Part shown: one piece after another, positions 52,786 through 62,162 of the stretch
Layout of the letters: each line of letters opens with the position of its first letter
How positions within the stretch are numbered: position 1 is the first letter of the stretch
DNA from: Lachnoclostridium sp. An169
GTDB lineage: Bacteria > Bacillota > Clostridia > Lachnospirales > Lachnospiraceae
Direction of reading: 5' to 3'
Length of the DNA stretch: 64,000 bases
Assembly: GCF_002160525.1 (NCBI RefSeq)
Contig: NZ_NFKT01000003.1
Span: 186,001 to 250,000, forward strand
The notes under the pieces: generated by a model
The model's database searches: none
What the model was told of the DNA's origin: nothing
What the model saw: the letters and a program-made list of their open reading frames with translations, nothing else
Program-made: the position numbers and the translations under genes

Positions 52786-53583
52786 TTGAAGATCGATATT
52801 CACACACACGCAAAACTGGCAAAAAAACTGCCGTTTTCAAAAGAATATACGGACTGGCTGTTCCGGGAGGCGTCCCGGGCGGGGCTCGACGCCCTGTGTC
52901 TGACCGAGCATTTTAACACTCTGGGATTCGATGAGGTATACCGCTATATCGCCAGACGGAGCACAAGAGATGGAGACAGTCTTGTGACGGAGAACGGATT
53001 CAGGATCTTTCCGGGGATGGAAGTGGACATCGCCGAGGGCGGACATACCCTGGTGATCGGACCTCTGGAATGTATCCTGGAGATGAACCGCAGACTGGAA
53101 CCACATAAGATACCGGGAAATTTCCTGCCTTTTGCCGAATGGTCGAAGATGGCGGGGGAATATCCGGTGCTCTTCGGGGCCGCACACCCCTACCGGGAGG
53201 GCGGACATATCCCGGAACTCCCGGAGGAGATGCTTGCGCGCTTTATGTTTCTGGATATCAACGGGAAGGACCTGGCGAAAGACAGAGCAGGTACCTGGGA
53301 GAAGATGAAAGCACTCTCGAAAAAACTGAACCTCCCCCTGGTGGCGGGGAGCGACACCCACCAGTCCTTCCAGTACGGATGTGTCTGCAACATATTTGAG
53401 CGTACGGTAAATAAGGTGGAAGATCTGTACGGCGAGGTCAGAAAAGGAGCATATCAGATCGCGGAATCAGACTATCTGAGTTTTCAGGTGGAGACTGCCG
53501 GGATCCTCAAACGATCCCTCAAAGAGATCCACGCCCTGGGAGGAGACTATGTGTCCGTCCTCCTCAGAGGCGCAGAGATATAG
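52786..53583 (+). CDS. PHP-family phosphoesterase
   Basis: 265 residues starting at TTG 52786, with GAGAGGATGG upstream. PHP metal motifs are present: KIDIHTHAKL, CLTEHFNTLG, FPGMEVDIAEGGHTLVIG, FGAAHPYREGGH and LVAGSDTHQSF. It is a metal-dependent phosphoesterase of unknown substrate. Its coupling to a vitamin transporter operon is unusual; it may act on the imported compound or a phosphorylated derivative. No sign of decay. Confidence 0.85.
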   Translation: MKIDIHTHAKLAKKLPFSKEYTDWLFREASRAGLDALCLTEHFNTLGFDEVYRYIARRSTRDGDSLVTENGFRIFPGMEVDIAEGGHTLVIGPLECILEMNRRLEPHKIPGNFLPFAEWSKMAGEYPVLFGAAHPYREGGHIPELPEEMLARFMFLDINGKDLAKDRAGTWEKMKALSKKLNLPLVAGSDTHQSFQYGCVCNIFERTVNKVEDLYGEVRKGAYQIAESDYLSFQVETAGILKRSLKEIHALGGDYVSVLLRGAEI

Positions 53584-53597
53584 GCAGCTGTCTGCAA

Positions 53598-53628
53598 AAG
53601 TACCGGAGTGCCGATGCCTCCGGTACTT
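53598..53628 (-). terminator. terminator between convergent genes
   Basis: AAGTACCGGAG and CTCCGGTACTT form a perfect 11-bp stem with a nine-base loop. The minus-strand side ends in TTTTGC, so it best serves the RpiR gene. Confidence 0.75.
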
Positions 53629-53642
53629 CTGAGCGCGGGACG

Positions 53643-54512
53643 CTATCTCGGGATATCTTCCCTGTAGTGCTCCTTGAGCTGATAGAGCCGGTCCAGATTC
53701 TCTCCGGAGTTTTCCAGTTTGGCGCCGATCATGACGACCAGGGCGTCGAGGAGGGCGGCCGGGGCAGCCATGGAGTGGTAGTCCGAGGGCTCTCCGCGGT
53801 AGACATACAGGGTGATGATGTCCGAGGCGCTGCTGAAGGAGTGGTAGAGCCTGCTTGTAAAGAAGATGCACGGAAAACCGGTTTCCGACTGGTATTTCAG
53901 GAGAACTTCCGCCTCACGGGGCGTTTTCTGGAAGCCGAAGAGGATGACCAGATCCCGTTTCGTAAAAAGATTCATATATTCAAAAAGTTCGGAACTGCCG
54001 GGCGGAAGGATCACTGTGCGTATCCCGAAGCGGCGGAGCCGGAAGTCGAGGAGCTGCGCCATGGAGAGCGCGGCTCCTTTTGCGTACAGATAGATGGTAT
54101 CGGCATTGATGATAGCTGACACGGCCTGTTCCAGAACGGCAGGATTAAGAAAAGAAAGGGTCTTCTCAATGCAGAACTGCTGGTGGCGCAGGAAGTTTTC
54201 CGGTGTGCCCGGCGCGCCTTCCTCTGCGGCAGAGTTCAGCTTCCCGATGGTGGAGATCAGTTTGCCGGCGGGAGAGTGGTCGCCTTCTTCGCTGATATGC
54301 TCAAAGACAGAATTTTTCAGACCTTTGAAATCATCATATCCGCAGTGGCGGGCAAAACGTGAGATGGTGGGATCGGACGTGCCGATGTGCCGTGCGACTT
54401 CTCCGATGGTCATATGAATGAAGGATTCCGGATTTTCTATAATAAAATTGATGATCTTCTGTTCCGTCCGGGTAAAATCCCGGTCTTCACGGATAAAGTA
54501 TACGCTGTTCAT
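53643..54512 (-). CDS. MurR/RpiR-family transcriptional regulator
   Basis: 289 residues from ATG 54512 (GAGGGAC upstream). The helix-turn-helix (FIHMTIGEVARHIGTSDPTISRFARHCGYDDFKGLKNSVFE) occupies residues 40-85, and the SIS sugar-phosphate-binding domain follows (YLYAKGAALSMAQLLDFRLRRFG, RDLVILFGFQKTPREAEVLLKYQ). It senses phosphosugars. It stands alone, divergent from the large ABC gene, so that gene or a distant operon may be its target. Confidence 0.88.
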   Translation of the reverse strand: MNSVYFIREDRDFTRTEQKIINFIIENPESFIHMTIGEVARHIGTSDPTISRFARHCGYDDFKGLKNSVFEHISEEGDHSPAGKLISTIGKLNSAAEEGAPGTPENFLRHQQFCIEKTLSFLNPAVLEQAVSAIINADTIYLYAKGAALSMAQLLDFRLRRFGIRTVILPPGSSELFEYMNLFTKRDLVILFGFQKTPREAEVLLKYQSETGFPCIFFTSRLYHSFSSASDIITLYVYRGEPSDYHSMAAPAALLDALVVMIGAKLENSGENLDRLYQLKEHYREDIPR

Positions 54513-54609
54513 AATAGTCCCTCTTCTGGTTAATAGGCTGTAATCCATCGTACCATATTATGAATGAGAAAGAAATCCTTTCTTTATAAATTGTTTATAA
54601 TTAAAAGGG

Positions 54610-54638
54610 TTGTGTACATAGAAAAAATCACCTATACT
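54610..54638 (+). promoter_or_regulatory. promoter of the large ABC transporter gene
   Basis: TTGTGT and TATACT with a 17-base spacer, about 55 bases before the ATG; the RpiR gene diverges from the same region. Confidence 0.7.
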
Positions 54639-54692
54639 GTATCATGTCGAAAATATCACAGGAAAAGCAGCGGAAAGGAAGAGTAATATTTT

Positions 54693-57600
54693 ATGCTTCA
54701 GATACAACATATCTGCAAGGAATACCGGACAGGAAAGCTTGTGCAGAAAGCACTTGACGATGTGAGTCTGAACTTAAGGGACAATGAATTTGTGGCGATC
54801 TTAGGCCCCAGCGGTTCCGGAAAGACGACCCTGCTCAACATCATCGGCGGACTGGACCGGTATGACAGCGGAGATCTGATCATCAACAGCATTTCAACAA
54901 AACAGTATAAAGACCGGGACTGGGATTCCTACCGGAACCATACCATCGGCTTTGTATTTCAGAGCTATAACCTGATCCCCCACCAGACGGTGCTGGCCAA
55001 TGTGGAACTGGCGCTTACCATATCGGGGATCGGTAAAGCAGAGCGAAGAGAGCGGGCAAAGCGTGCTCTTGAGCAGGTGGGACTCGGGGAACAGCTCCAT
55101 AAGAAGCCTAACCAGATGTCAGGAGGACAGATGCAGAGAGTGGCGATCGCGCGGGCGCTCGTAAATGACCCGGATATCCTTCTGGCCGATGAACCTACGG
55201 GTGCTCTTGACAGTGATACGAGCGTGCAGGTCATGGATCTGCTGCGGGAGGTGGCGAAGGACCGTCTCGTGGTGATGGTGACCCACAATCCCGAACTGGC
55301 TGAGCAGTATGCGACAAGGATCGTCCGCCTGCGGGATGGAAAGATCCGCTCGGACTCGGATCCGTATGTGGTGGATGAGGCGGCTCTGGCAGAGCCCGCC
55401 CATAAAAATATGGGGAAATCTTCCATGTCGTTTCTTACTGCACTGTCTTTAAGCTTTAATAACCTTCGGACAAAAAAAGCCAGGACACTGCTGACGGCAT
55501 TTGCCGGTTCCATCGGAATCATCGGAATCGCCCTGATCCTTGCGCTCTCCACAGGAGTAAACGACTATATCGCGTCTGTGGAGGAGGAGACACTTTCCGA
55601 ATATCCCCTGCAGATCCAGAGTACCGGAGTGGACCTTACCTCCATGCTGGGGGGAGGAGATGCCATAGTTGAGGATGAACCGGCGGAAGTGGATGTTATC
55701 GAGATGGTCTCGGATATGTTTTCCACGATGAACTCCAATGACCTGGAGTCGCTCAAGAGTTACCTGGACAGCGGGGAGAGCGGAATCGAGGAATATACGA
55801 ACGCGGTCGAATACTCTTATAATGTTACGCCGCTGATCTATCGTCAGGACGATGACAGGATCCGGAAAGTGAACCCGGATGAGTCTTTTGATTCCCTTGG
55901 ATTCGGATCGTCATCCGGGGGCAACAGTATGATGTCCTCCATGATGAGCACGGATGTGTTCTATGAAATGCCGGAAAATGAAGAGCTTTATGCAGATCAG
56001 TATGACGTGAAGGCGGGGCGGTGGCCGGAAAAATATAACGAGTGTGTGCTCGTACTTACATCCGGCGGCAACATCAGTGACTTTATGCTCTATACCCTGG
56101 GACTGAGAGACAGTACAGAACTGGATGAGATGATCCGGCAGTTTGCCAATGAGGAGACGATCGAGACGCCGGGAAATATGGGGTCCTATTCTTATGAAGA
56201 TTTTATCGGTATCAGCTTTAAACTGGTGAACAGTGCGGACTGTTATGAATATGACAGTGAATACGGGGTCTGGACAGACCGTTCGGAAAATGAGGAATAT
56301 ATGGAAAATCTGGTGGCAGCGGGAGAAGATATAGAGATCGTGGGTGTTGTCCAGCCCTCGGAAGACGCCAATGGGGCTCTCCTTTCCACCGGCATCGGCT
56401 ACCTGCCTTCCCTGACAGAGCATGTGGCCGGGGAGGCTGCGGATTCGGAGATCGTCAAGGCGCAGCTGGCAGATCCTGACGTTAATGTATTTACAGGCGA
56501 GGCCTTCGGGGCAGAGGACACTTCAGAAGGTTTTGATATGAATTCCCTGTTCACTATCGATGCGGAGGCTCTGCAGAATGCCTTCCGGTTCGACGAGAGC
56601 GTGCTGACAGAGGCCATGGCGGGGCTGAACTTCTCAGACTCCATGAGTCCGGATCCCGGGAGCCTGGATCTGTCCGGTATGATCGATCTGGAAGACATTC
56701 AGATCAGCATGCCGGATATGCCGCAGCTCAGTCTCAGCGACTTCCTGGACGGCCTGGAAGTCACCATCACGGCAGACCAGCTCAGCAGTCTGGCGTCGGG
56801 ACTCCTTGAAGGTTACCAGGAGTACGCGAAGGAGAACCCGCAGGCAGATTATTCCGGACTGGGTGACGCGGTCATGAATTACCTCAGGACCGACGAGGCA
56901 AAAACGATCCTTACAGATAACATACGGGAGATCATAGAGGCCGGCGGAGGGATCGCCGTATCGGCAGATGAACTGGAGGAACTGGTTAAAAATGTGATGT
57001 CAGGTTATCAGCAGTTTGCCTCAGAGAACGGCTATACGGATCCGGACCGGTTCGACGAGTATCTTCTGGAGTATCTGCAGACCTCCCAGGCACAGCAGGT
57101 GCTGCAGCAGTGGGCGGACAGTATTTTCCGGGACAGTATCGAAAATGTGGCCGTGACGGCAGAACAGCTTGATAAACTGGCCAGAGAGCTGGCGGCGGGA
57201 TATCAGAGCTATGCATCGGCCAACGGTCTGCCGGACCCGTCGAAGATGGGCGGGTATTTTATTGATTATCTGGGAACAGATGATGCACAGTCCCGGCTGA
57301 CAGGGGCGCTTTCCGGCATGGTGAATATGGACTATATACAGGAGCAGATCTCCGGATCCCTGCAGAATTATATGCAGGATGTGCTTTCCTCTTACGGGCA
57401 GGCGGTTGGGACAGCTATCCAGACCCAGGTAACATCTGCCATGACCCAGGTGATGGGCCAGATCTCTTCCGGTATCGAGGCCGCGATGACGGATGCGGCG
57501 GGAGAGATCGGGGCAGGCATCCAGGATGCGCTCAGCATTGACCCGGATGCTTTTCTGGGGGCATTTACCATGAACATGACCGGGGATGAGTTTACCCAGC

Positions 57601-58256
57601 TTATGATGTCGCTCAGCGCGAGAGAAAATTCTACATATGACAGCAACCTTCAGTCACTGGGGTATGTAGATTTTGCAGTGCCGAGCGGGATCGATATCTA
57701 CCCGAAGGATTTTGAGAGCAAGGAGTATGTGCTTGACATCCTGGATGATTATAATGCGCGCATGGAATCAGAAGGCAGAGAGGAGCAGGTGATCACCTAC
57801 ACGGATACTGTCGGGACTCTGATGTCCTCGGTGACGGATATTATCGATATCATAAGCTATGTGCTCATCGCTTTTGTGGCCATCTCGCTTGTGGTGTCAT
57901 CGATCATGATCGGTGTCATCACTTATATCAGTGTTCTGGAGAGAAAGAAAGAGATCGGAATCCTTCGGGCTATAGGGGCGTCCAAAGGGAATATCTCAGA
58001 AGTGTTTAACGCGGAGACCTTTATCATCGGGCTGTGTGCCGGACTTCTGGGAATCGGGATCACACTGCTGCTACTGATCCCGGGAAATGCGCTGATCCAT
58101 CATCTGGCGGACACAAACGACATTAATGCCGTCCTTCCGGTGCCGTATGCTGTGATCCTGATCCTGCTCAGTGTGATCCTGACTCTGGTCGGAGGTCTGC
58201 TCCCGTCCAGAAAGGCGGCTAAGAGCGATCCGGTGACGGCGCTGAGGACAGAGTGA
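54693..58256 (+). CDS. ABC transporter, ATPase fused to a large FtsX-type permease
   Basis: 1187 residues. The ATPase (about 1-225) has Walker [13 protein letters not shown], signature [12 protein letters not shown] and [13 protein letters not shown], as in MacB/LolD. A first helix (about 260-290, [20 protein letters not shown]) begins the permease, and three more lie at about 1055-1180 with [14 protein letters not shown] and the closing [19 protein letters not shown]. The 750-residue external part is far longer than in MacB and contains three tandem 64-65-residue repeats (about 690-881). Such permeases act in peptide export, resistance to cell-wall antibiotics, or signalling. The gene stands alone with a terminator at each end. 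Confidence 0.92.
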   Translation: MLQIQHICKEYRTGKLVQKALDDVSLNLRDNEFVAILGPSGSGKTTLLNIIGGLDRYDSGDLIINSISTKQYKDRDWDSYRNHTIGFVFQSYNLIPHQTVLANVELALTISGIGKAERRERAKRALEQVGLGEQLHKKPNQMSGGQMQRVAIARALVNDPDILLADEPTGALDSDTSVQVMDLLREVAKDRLVVMVTHNPELAEQYATRIVRLRDGKIRSDSDPYVVDEAALAEPAHKNMGKSSMSFLTALSLSFNNLRTKKARTLLTAFAGSIGIIGIALILALSTGVNDYIASVEEETLSEYPLQIQSTGVDLTSMLGGGDAIVEDEPAEVDVIEMVSDMFSTMNSNDLESLKSYLDSGESGIEEYTNAVEYSYNVTPLIYRQDDDRIRKVNPDESFDSLGFGSSSGGNSMMSSMMSTDVFYEMPENEELYADQYDVKAGRWPEKYNECVLVLTSGGNISDFMLYTLGLRDSTELDEMIRQFANEETIETPGNMGSYSYEDFIGISFKLVNSADCYEYDSEYGVWTDRSENEEYMENLVAAGEDIEIVGVVQPSEDANGALLSTGIGYLPSLTEHVAGEAADSEIVKAQLADPDVNVFTGEAFGAEDTSEGFDMNSLFTIDAEALQNAFRFDESVLTEAMAGLNFSDSMSPDPGSLDLSGMIDLEDIQISMPDMPQLSLSDFLDGLEVTITADQLSSLASGLLEGYQEYAKENPQADYSGLGDAVMNYLRTDEAKTILTDNIREIIEAGGGIAVSADELEELVKNVMSGYQQFASENGYTDPDRFDEYLLEYLQTSQAQQVLQQWADSIFRDSIENVAVTAEQLDKLARELAAGYQSYASANGLPDPSKMGGYFIDYLGTDDAQSRLTGALSGMVNMDYIQEQISGSLQNYMQDVLSSYGQAVGTAIQTQVTSAMTQVMGQISSGIEAAMTDAAGEIGAGIQDALSIDPDAFLGAFTMNMTGDEFTQLMMSLSARENSTYDSNLQSLGYVDFAVPSGIDIYPKDFESKEYVLDILDDYNARMESEGREEQVITYTDTVGTLMSSVTDIIDIISYVLIAFVAISLVVSSIMIGVITYISVLERKKEIGILRAIGASKGNISEVFNAETFIIGLCAGLLGIGITLLLLIPGNALIHHLADTNDINAVLPVPYAVILILLSVILTLVGGLLPSRKAAKSDPVTALRTE
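56760..57336. repeat. three tandem repeats in the ABC permease ectodomain
   Basis: Units begin at residues 690, 754 and 819, each with a V-x-A-D/E-x-L helix, a GYQxYAxxNG box, a short Y-L-x-T-D/S segment and an amphipathic helix. They are diverged at DNA level, so the duplication is old. Confidence 0.75.
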
Positions 58257-58294
58257 CGTTATAACCGGCGGGTTAATAGAGAAAAACCAAGTGG

Positions 58295-58325
58295 AAGTTC
58301 CCTTTTAGGGAACTTTCCTTTATAA
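58295..58325 (+). terminator. terminator after the ABC transporter gene
   Basis: AAGTTCCC and GGGAACTT pair around TTTTA and are followed by a T-rich tail. Confidence 0.8.
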
Positions 58326-58384
58326 TAAAGATTAAAATGCAGAGGTTATCGGCGCGTTTTCTCTATGGAAAGGAGGCGGAACAC

Positions 58385-59338
58385 ATGGACAGGGAGAGTG
58401 AGGCGGCTTCGGCGGTCATGGAGCAGGTAAACAGGGTCATACTGGGAAAAGAAAACGAGATCCGTGAGATCATGACGGCGTTTCTGGCCGACGGGCACAT
58501 TCTGCTGGAGGATATTCCCGGAGTGGGAAAAACGACCATGGCAGTGGCATTTTCAAAGACCATGGAACTGGAATATCGAAGGATCCAGTTTACGCCGGAT
58601 GTTCTGCCTTCGGATCTGACGGGGTTTTCAATCTATCGGAGAGAAGAGGAGAAGTTTGTTTACCAGCAGGGCAGTGTTTTCTGCAATCTGCTCCTCGCAG
58701 ATGAGATCAACCGTACATCTCCGAAAACACAGTCTGCACTTCTGGAAGTCATGGAGGAACGCAGGGTGACCGTGGACGGGGTGACGAGAGAAGTACCGGA
58801 GCCGTTTCTGGTGATCGCCACACAGAATCCGTCCGGAAGTACGGGGACGCAGTATCTGCCGGAAGCTCAGGTAGATCGTTTTATGATCAGTATGACGATA
58901 GGGTATCCTGATTTTGAGAGCGAACTTGAAATGGCAAAATCAGCAGGGGCAAGAGGCAGGGCTGAGCAGGTCAGCCGGGTCATGACCAGAGAAATGCTCT
59001 GCCGGATCCGGAGCAGAATCCATGAAGTATATATGAAAGAGGAACTGTACCGCTACCTGGTAGAACTTGTAACAGCTACCAGAACGCACCCCTATGTGGA
59101 ACGCGGGGCAAGTCCGAGAGCTACGATCGCGCTGGTCAGGATGTCAAAGGCGGCTGCATGGCTTGCAGGCAGGGATTATGTGATGCCCGGTGATGTGAGC
59201 AGTCAGTTTCCATATGTGGTTTCCCACCGGATCATGCTGAATGCGGCTGCCGTTATGGAGAGGATCCCGAAGAGTCAGGTCCTTGATGAGATCGTTGACC
59301 GGATCGGAAAACCAATGATGGGGGAGGGACGCGTATGA
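58385..59338 (+). CDS. MoxR-family AAA+ ATPase
   Basis: 317 residues from ATG 58385 after AAAGGAGGCGG; the upstream frame from 58337 lacks a site. Walker A DIPGVGKTTMAVA, Walker B NLLLADEINRTSPKTQ, the sensor ATQNPSGSTGTQYLPEAQVDRFM and the lid domain with RGASPRATIALVRMSKAAAWLAGRDYV are present. MoxR ATPases act as chaperones and normally form an operon with a DUF58 protein and a transglutaminase. Here DUF58 is missing and the transglutaminase is truncated, so its partner may be lost. Confidence 0.93.
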   Translation: MDRESEAASAVMEQVNRVILGKENEIREIMTAFLADGHILLEDIPGVGKTTMAVAFSKTMELEYRRIQFTPDVLPSDLTGFSIYRREEEKFVYQQGSVFCNLLLADEINRTSPKTQSALLEVMEERRVTVDGVTREVPEPFLVIATQNPSGSTGTQYLPEAQVDRFMISMTIGYPDFESELEMAKSAGARGRAEQVSRVMTREMLCRIRSRIHEVYMKEELYRYLVELVTATRTHPYVERGASPRATIALVRMSKAAAWLAGRDYVMPGDVSSQFPYVVSHRIMLNAAAVMERIPKSQVLDEIVDRIGKPMMGEGRV

Positions 59339-60553
59339 GAAAGGCCGTGTTCCTCCTCCTTCTTGTCATATTACTGCCGTTGGAACAGACAGATCGATCT
59401 GGGGCCGGAATGGTATGGATTCGATTATTTTGAGAGAGCGGATATGGATGTGGACTGGGATACAGTGGCTGATACATTCGGAAGAGCCGCAGGCTGGTAT
59501 CTGGCTATCCTGAGATCATATGAATCGGTGATACAGACCGCATATACCGGTGTGCCGGAGGACCTTCTTCCGAGACTGAGCAGACTGTGCAGGGAGAACC
59601 CTCTGGAGGGAACGGAGGAAGTCACTGCGTTTATCACCTCTGTCCTGGAAAATTCTGCGTCTTATACGCTTACTCCGGGAAATGCTCCTCTTAACGAGGA
59701 TATCGTGGAATATTTCCTTTTTGAAAATCATGAGGGATACTGTGTCCATTATGCATCCGCGGCGACGCTGATCTACCGGCTCTATGGAATACCTGCCCGC
59801 TATGCGGCCGGCTATATGCTCCTGCCGGATGATTTCGAACAGCAGGAGGATGGAACATGGAGGGCAGTAGTGACAGATGAGTCTGCACATGCCTGGACGG
59901 AGATCTTTCTTGAAGATTACGGATGGACTCCTGTGGATGTGACTCCTGCGGAAGACGGAACGGTCCGTGCATTTTATCCGGGATTCGATTCCGATACTCT
60001 GAGCAGCGCGCTCGGCAGTCTCAGCCTGAATATGGACACCGGAAATGATGATCAGGAAGAGCAGAATGCAGAGATCCGGACAAGACAGCCGGTGCAGGGG
60101 CAAGGGAAGCAGTTCGGGACGGAAGATCTCCAGAACATGTTTCTGCTGCTGGGTGCTGCCGTGCTTGAGGGCCTGTGTCTGCTCCCGCTGATCCTATCCT
60201 GCCGCAGGATAAGAAGAGCCTGCAGAATGGAAAAGGCGGGATGCCGGCAGATCTTTGCACTGCTTCTGGAGATGATGCATTATGCGGGAACTCTGGATGG
60301 GTATACAGGCGGGGAGCCGGATTTTCCGGAGGCGTTAGCGGCAGCTGTGCCTGACATACGCAGACAGGAAGCGGAAATGCTGCAGGAGATCGTCAGCCGC
60401 GCGGCTTACAGTATGAATGAAACTACAGCCCATGAGACGGCTGTGGTGCGTGAGATCTGCATACGGGCAGAGAATGCATTTACGGAAGCCTCGGAAAATG
60501 GAAAAAGTTTCTGTTTAAATATGTCAGGGCTTATGTTTGAAACGGAAATATGA
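59335..60553 (+). pseudogene. fusion scar: start of a neighbouring gene joined to a truncated transglutaminase
   Basis: ATG 59335 overlaps the MoxR stop and starts a 32-codon frame reading MRKAVFLLLLVILLPL, the usual place for the DUF58 gene, but it ends at 59433. From about 59380 another frame carries the C-terminal part of a membrane transglutaminase: the active Cys in NHEGYCVHYASAATLIYR, His in DESAHAWTEIFL and Asp in GWTPVDVTP, then one helix (FLLLGAAVLEGLCLLPLIL) and a DUF4129-like tail. The N-terminal membrane helices are gone. A deletion that removed all of DUF58 and the start of the transglutaminase explains this. A TTG at 59363 could still start the catalytic part. Confidence 0.75.
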
Positions 60554-60693
60554 TCCGGAGTGGACAAGGGGTATCTGTAAAAATTTATAATTTTTCAGAG
60601 TATTTTTATTGAAGCGCTGCTCTTTTCCCGGTAAAATAGCAGTAGTGAAATATTACAACAGGCAGCGGTAAAACTGCCGGGACGGAGAGAAAC

Positions 60694-61440
60694 ATGGAGA
60701 AGAAAAATATACTGTGGCCGGTGGAGAGCAAAGCGCAGGAGCTGATCATGGGGCAGGCTATGGAACTGCTCGATGACGTGCTTGACTACAAGGCTCTGAT
60801 GATGAGCTATGCATGTGCCATCAAGGAGATCAATACAAAGTTTGAAGTATTGGATACGGAATTTGAAGTGCGGTATAGGAGGAATCCGATCAGTTCGATC
60901 CACACACGGCTGAAAAGCCAGACCAGTATTCTGGAGAAGATGGCGCGTCTGGGAGTCGCTCCTACAAGGGAAAATGTGGAGACTTACCTGAATGATATCG
61001 CGGGCATCCGTGTGATCTGTTCCTATATTGACGATATTTACCGCCTGGCCGACGCGCTGACCAGACAGGCGGATATCAAACTGATCGAGAAAAAAGATTA
61101 TATCAGTAATCCCAAGCCGAACGGCTACCGGAGCCTTCATTTGATCGTCAGTGTGCCGATCTTTTTTGCCGAGTCGGTAAAGGAAGTAAAGGCGGAGGTT
61201 CAGATCCGCACGATTGCCATGGATTTCTGGGCGAGCCTGGAACATCAGATCAAGTATAAAAAGCATGTGGAACACGCTGAGGATGTGATCGCCAGGCTGA
61301 AAGAATGTGCGGATGAGATCGCTCATGTGGATGAGACGATGCAGCAGCTGCGCATTGAGATGGACAGCATCAAGGAAGAAACTACGGGAGCGGAAGCGCT
61401 GTATGAAAAACTGAAAAAGATCGATATCAGTCTTCGGTAA
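60694..61440 (+). CDS. small alarmone synthetase (RelA/SpoT synthetase domain)
   Basis: 248 residues with GGAGAG upstream. The synthetase domain has YLNDIAGIRVICSYIDDIYRLADAL, KDYISNPKPNGYRSLHLIV and EVQIRTIAMDFWASLEHQIKYKK, without a hydrolase domain, TGS or ACT regions. It transfers pyrophosphate from ATP to GDP or GTP to make (p)ppGpp. The C-terminal helices (about 190-248) promote tetramer formation in this group. It has its own terminator and no operon partner. Confidence 0.92.
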   Translation: MEKKNILWPVESKAQELIMGQAMELLDDVLDYKALMMSYACAIKEINTKFEVLDTEFEVRYRRNPISSIHTRLKSQTSILEKMARLGVAPTRENVETYLNDIAGIRVICSYIDDIYRLADALTRQADIKLIEKKDYISNPKPNGYRSLHLIVSVPIFFAESVKEVKAEVQIRTIAMDFWASLEHQIKYKKHVEHAEDVIARLKECADEIAHVDETMQQLRIEMDSIKEETTGAEALYEKLKKIDISLR

Positions 61441-61464
61441 AAAGAAAATACGCAGTAGATCAAG

Positions 61465-61521
61465 CTGCCCTGCAGACCGCGGCCTGTTTTTTACAGACCG
61501 GGATCTGCAGGGCAGTTTTTT
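61465..61521 (+). terminator. strong terminator after the alarmone synthetase gene
   Basis: CTGCCCTGCAGA and TCTGCAGGGCAG pair perfectly around a 27-base arm and are followed by six Ts. Confidence 0.9.
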
Positions 61522-61584
61522 GCCGTTCAGGCAGATACGGCCGCAAACTAAGACGAAAACGGATACAGTATGACGAAAAATTAG

Positions 61585-61613
61585 TTGCGCGCGCTACTAT
61601 TTTGTGCTATAGT
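61585..61613 (+). promoter_or_regulatory. promoter of the MarR/MFS operon
   Basis: TTGCGC and TATAGT with a 17-base spacer. The -35 box lies in TAGTTGCGCGCGCTA, an imperfect inverted repeat that is a good MarR operator candidate. Confidence 0.65.
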
Positions 61614-61679
61614 ATGAAATCAAGACAGAAGAATATGTCTGTAAGAGAGGATGATTTCCGGCATAAAGGGGGAGTTTGC

Positions 61680-62162
61680 ATGGCCGAACAGCGTTTTCCG
61701 GACATAGGCCGGTGGGTATCGGTCTTTGACCGTCTCATGAAAATGTATTACGAAAGAGGACTGGCTGAATTTGAGATCGGCTGGGGACAGCAGTTTTATG
61801 TGGAATATCTTTTCAGCCATCCCGGGGCGACTCCCCAGGAGATGGCTGAGCGTTTCCGGGTTGACCGCGGGACGCTGACCAAGATCATAAAAAAGCTGAC
61901 GGAGGTGGATTATATCCGGGTCAATGTGGATGAGAACGACCGGAGAGTCAGGCATCTGTATTTGACCGGGAAGGCGCTCCCGGCAGTGGAGCAGATCAGG
62001 AAAGTACACGAGGAGTTTTATCGGGATCTCGGCGAGGGCATCACCCCGGAAGAGATCACTGCAACGGAGAAGACGCTTCTTCATATGGCAGATAATATCA
62101 ATAAAAAAGTTTGGCACAGAATGGAGACGAATCATGGAGAATCAGGAGAAAACAAAAAATGA
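61680..62162 (+). CDS. MarR-family transcriptional regulator
   Basis: 160 residues from ATG 61680 after AAAGGGGGAG. The winged helix is clear: GATPQEMAERFRVDRGTLTKIIKKLTEVDYIRVNVDENDRRVRHLYLT, residues 55-105. It likely represses its own operon, which also encodes the MFS pump; the genes overlap by 29 bases. The operator is probably in the promoter at 61585-61613. Ligand unknown. Confidence 0.92.
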   Translation: MAEQRFPDIGRWVSVFDRLMKMYYERGLAEFEIGWGQQFYVEYLFSHPGATPQEMAERFRVDRGTLTKIIKKLTEVDYIRVNVDENDRRVRHLYLTGKALPAVEQIRKVHEEFYRDLGEGITPEEITATEKTLLHMADNINKKVWHRMETNHGESGENKK

